DNA of 64,000 nt from NCBI GenBank assembly GCA_016712355.1, contig JADJRF010000005.1, positions 868,001 through 932,000 on the forward strand, read 5' to 3'. Every line of letters starts with the position of its first letter. The stretch's first letter is position 1. Shown here one piece after another: positions 62,281 to 64,000 of this stretch. The notes below the pieces were generated by a model, which worked only from the letters and a program-made list of their open reading frames with translations, made no database searches and was not told the DNA's origin. This DNA comes from Vampirovibrionales bacterium. Lineage in GTDB: Bacteria; Cyanobacteriota; Vampirovibrionia; Vampirovibrionales; Vampirovibrionaceae. The translations under genes and the position numbers were made by a program.

Positions 62281-62718
62281 ATGGTCGCAACTACCGTATG
62301 TCAGGACGCGAAAACGCAACGCATGGCCGCGCTGGATAAAATGCCGCCGGTGAAATTTCATGCGTTGGGAGAATTACCGTTACAGGTGGCGTCGTATTGC
62401 CGTCGGCTGCTGCTGTTTTTGATGGCGCCGAAGGCCGATGACGTCGTATTGCCCAGTATTCTGGATCTGAGCGGCTTTTTTGGCTGTTCGGAGCGCGACG
62501 TGCTCGCGGGTTTCCAGGAACTCCAGCGCCAGGGCTTTGAGTACGAACTCCATGGGCTCGATGATCCCATCCGGCTGTGGGATCCGTATAAGGGAGACGC
62601 CCGAAAAGCAGGCGATTGGCAGGCGTTTTCTCACGATATGCTGCGCCCCTGGGAGTCCGCTATCCGCAATCGCGGCATCAACCGCTTTGGCGCTCCCGCG
62701 CGACGACGAATCAGCTAG
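62281..62718 (+). CDS. Small winged-helix-like protein, unknown
   Basis: I do not recognise this 145-residue protein. ATG 62281 has a near-perfect Shine-Dalgarno AGAGGTGATT about six bases upstream. The middle looks like a helix-turn-helix of the winged type: VLPSILDLSGFFGCSERDVL followed by AGFQELQRQGFEYELHG reads like the recognition helix and wing of GntR-like proteins ('psereLa..lgvSr.tVr.AL..L...G'). The C-terminus is basic (NRGINRFGAPARRRIS). A transcription regulator is possible. It runs on the same strand as hxlR and 237 bases before it, but hxlR has its own promoter. Confidence 0.6.
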   Translation: MVATTVCQDAKTQRMAALDKMPPVKFHALGELPLQVASYCRRLLLFLMAPKADDVVLPSILDLSGFFGCSERDVLAGFQELQRQGFEYELHGLDDPIRLWDPYKGDARKAGDWQAFSHDMLRPWESAIRNRGINRFGAPARRRIS

Positions 62719-62892
62719 CGACAGCGCTTTTGTCAATAAACGCCTGATAAAGCCCTCGACGGACGCGATCCGCGGTCATCGTCATATAGGCGATGGCGCG
62801 ACGCCCTGCGCTCGGGGGCTTTCGTCTTGAAGGGAGTCTGTTCAGGTAGGCGCCCTGACGCCGATGCCTTCGAGGGCCTATCGGCGACACCC

Positions 62893-62921
62893 TTGAAATT
62901 TCCTGAAAGAGCCTTTACTAT
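62893..62921 (+). promoter_or_regulatory. Promoter of the hxlR-type gene
   Basis: The -35 TTGAAA (62893-62898) and the -10 TACTAT (62916-62921) are separated by exactly 17 bases. The transcript would start about 25 bases before the TTG start at 62955. Confidence 0.75.
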
Positions 62922-62932
62922 ATCTAGTAAAG
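62913..62932. promoter_or_regulatory. Palindromic operator over the hxlR promoter -10
   Basis: CTTTACTA (62913-62920), TATC, and TAGTAAAG (62925-62932) make a perfect 8+8 inverted repeat that covers the -10. HxlR/YodB-type regulators bind TACT/AGTA-like repeats, so autorepression is likely. Confidence 0.75.
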
Positions 62933-62954
62933 CGGATATCGAAAGGGCCTGTAA

Positions 62955-63359
62955 TTGTCTGACGCTTACCAGACCGTGGCAGAAAACCTGAATCGCCTTG
63001 TTCACGAGGAGATTTACGGGCTGGCCGCGCCGATGGATCGGGTGATGGCGCTGGTGGGCGATAAATACTGTATTCAGATTCTGCATCGCCTGCACGAAGA
63101 AGGCCGCCAGCGCTTTGTCGAGCTGGAAACCCTTGCTGGAGGTATTTCGCCGCGAACGCTGTCGGCCCGATTAAAGCATCTGGAGCGTTATGGGCTGGTA
63201 GCACGGCGTCCTTTCGCGACGATTCCGCCACGGGTGGAGTACAGCCTGAGTGACAAAGGCCGCGAGCTGGCGCGCGCCCTGCTGCCGATGGCCGTCTGGG
63301 CGGAGAAGTGGTATCCCTGCGGCGCGGACGCGCGCTCGTCGTCGACGTCGGCCTCGTGA
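62955..63359 (+). CDS. HxlR-family winged-helix transcriptional regulator
   Basis: A dimeric MarR-like regulator of the HxlR (YodB, HypR) family. The start is TTG 62955, with AAAGGG nine to ten bases upstream; the length is 134 residues. The HTH and wing are clear: ALVGDKYCIQILHRLHEEGR, RFVELETLAGGISPRTLSAR, LKHLERYGLVARRPF, then PPRVEYSLSDKGRELARALL, a text typical of HxlR. It has two Cys, one in the first helix (DKYC) and one near the end (WYPCGA). Some family members sense quinones or oxidants by Cys, so a redox role is possible. A perfect palindrome overlaps its own -10. No co-regulated gene is adjacent before tRNA-Val. Confidence 0.93.
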   Translation: MSDAYQTVAENLNRLVHEEIYGLAAPMDRVMALVGDKYCIQILHRLHEEGRQRFVELETLAGGISPRTLSARLKHLERYGLVARRPFATIPPRVEYSLSDKGRELARALLPMAVWAEKWYPCGADARSSSTSAS

Positions 63360-63429
63360 GCGCCTTGCGCGGGATTTGACTTTTCCGGCGTTTTTGGTGG
63401 AATAGAAGCAGAATCCGTGACAGTGGCGT

Positions 63430-63505
63430 GGGCGGTTGGCGCAGTTGGTAGCGCATCACATTGACATTGTGGAGGCCACTGGTTCGAGTCCAGTACCGCC
63501 CACCA
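63430..63505 (+). tRNA. tRNA-Val (GAC anticodon)
   Basis: The acceptor stem GGGCGGT pairs with ACCGCCC; D-arm GGCGCAGTTGGTAGCGC; anticodon arm CACATTGACATTGTG with GAC in the loop; T arm ACTGGTTCGAGTCCAGT; discriminator A and encoded CCA at 63503-63505. GAC reads GUC and GUU valine codons. It lies 70 bases after the hxlR-type gene. Confidence 0.97.
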
Positions 63506-63603
63506 CTCTACAAGCGGGTTTCTAGAGGGGATTTTGCCAGACGGGCGGCGAATCGACGCCGTGAACGCATCAGCAGGGGATCGCTATTGTCCGCGTTTGG
63601 ATT

Positions 63604-63777
63604 ATGCCAAGGCTCAGGGTAACGGCGTCATTGGAGGCGGTTGAGGTCTTGCCGATGGGGATCCTTAACAGCGGCGAGTCCTTTACCGTCAACACCCTGA
63701 TCCCGGTAGGGCAAAATCCCACGCTAAGACTCACCTTTCGCGACGCCAAGGGTAAGATCTATTTAGTATCCCGCTAA
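63604..63777 (+). CDS. Doubtful short open frame after tRNA-Val
   Basis: ATG 63604 to TAA 63777 would give 57 residues, with a beta-strand-like end (SFTVNTLIPVG, LRLTFRDAKGKIYLVSR). No Shine-Dalgarno fits the ATG. The frame is open from a stop near 63562, so it could also be the 3' remnant of a longer gene. The text looks protein-like, but I cannot name it. Confidence 0.3.
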   Translation: MPRLRVTASLEAVEVLPMGILNSGESFTVNTLIPVGQNPTLRLTFRDAKGKIYLVSR

Positions 63778-63961
63778 TTCGTCCGACAAGGGCGTAATCG
63801 GAGCCCAGAAACGGGGATTGCTCAACAGTAGGAGATTCCCCCCTCAGTCTATCGCGCGATTAGTTTGGGGCGCCCGTGGATTGAAAATCCGAACATATGC
63901 CGCTTCTTCTAGGCGCTTTTCCAACTAGAGTGGAGACACCAACCATGGAGGGAGGCGATGC

Positions 63962-64000
63962 ATGGCGGATACACAGGAGCCGAACCCCGCTGTTGCGCAT
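63962..64000 (+). CDS. 5' end of a gene cut by the window
   Basis: ATG 63962 is preceded by GGAGGGAGG with about seven bases spacing, a strong ribosome binding site. The 13 codons seen (MADTQEPNPAVAH) stay open to the edge. The product cannot be identified. Confidence 0.5.
   Translation, partial: MADTQEPNPAVAH

Noticed and set aside
62028..62339. Open frame before the wHTH-like gene
   Set aside because: It overlaps the start and ribosome binding site of the 62281 gene and covers a promoter; no Shine-Dalgarno of its own.

Overview
The window is a compact bacterial chromosome segment, GC-rich by eye, with about 60 protein genes, two tRNA genes and no recognisable IS element, prophage, integrase or CRISPR array. 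The organism looks diderm and heterotrophic: it has lipoproteins, an SLH-domain protein, flagellum-type export genes, a peptidoglycan synthesis cluster, succinyl-CoA synthetase and an ETF:quinone oxidoreductase. An MGDG-synthase-like glycosyltransferase, a DUF1292 protein, an SLH lipoprotein and repeated GCGATCGC octamers (the cyanobacterial HIP1 word) would fit a non-photosynthetic relative of the Cyanobacteria (Vampirovibrionia/Melainabacteria). That placement is inference only; no photosynthesis gene and no rRNA gene is present to test it.

Layout. 1-5.0 kb (minus): a flagellar/type III export block (double-SpoA protein, fliO, fliP, fliQ, fliR cut by the window edge) and an SLH lipoprotein. 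5.4-14.2 kb: a tandem GNAT-like protein, smpB, an unknown gene, a diacylglycerol glycosyltransferase, an SDR reductase, a VOC protein, a phosphohexomutase with a membrane-protein partner, and a small proline-rich protein. 14.2-19.6 kb: ftsH, a MerR-like regulator, a HepT/MNT nucleotidyltransferase pair and a large unknown protein with a possible papain-like triad. 19.7-28.5 kb: a Zn/Mn ABC transporter (znuABC), hsp20, a class III nucleotidyl cyclase, argF, purB and ETF-QO. 28.6-31.4 kb: a two-gene unit of a prepilin-like protein and a zinc-ribbon/Pro-Gly/AT-hook protein. 31.9-41.6 kb: galE, mutY, an acyl-CoA synthetase, an MmgE/PrpD protein, a small unknown gene with a very good promoter, sucCD, a DUF1292 protein, a hexapeptide acyltransferase and a Dam-type methylase. 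41.6-50.1 kb: sulP with a 150-bp direct repeat at its 3' end, purL-purF, a secreted repeat-like protein and an LCP protein. 50.3-53.6 kb: tRNA-His, an unknown protein, gatA and a membrane thioredoxin. 53.6-61.5 kb: the coupled cell-wall operon murF-mraY-murD-ftsW-murG-oppA. 61.5-64 kb: a pentapeptide protein, a small wHTH-like gene, an hxlR-type regulator with a clear operator, tRNA-Val and a truncated gene.

How the genes work together. Many neighbours share stop/start overlaps (fliO-fliP, znuA-znuC-znuB, murF-mraY, ftsW-murG-oppA, the acyltransferase-dam pair, purL-purF), so polycistronic, coupled expression is the rule. Several genes start at TTG or GTG where a Shine-Dalgarno sequence demands it. 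A -10-like word TATNATAGG recurs upstream of unrelated genes. The most distinctive items are the SctQ-like double-SpoA protein beside fliOPQR, the C-terminally extended FliQ, the zinc-ribbon/AT-hook protein, the putative cysteine-peptidase-like protein, two promoters whose -10 lies in a perfect palindrome (37.4 kb and 62.9 kb), and the duplicated hairpin element after sulP.
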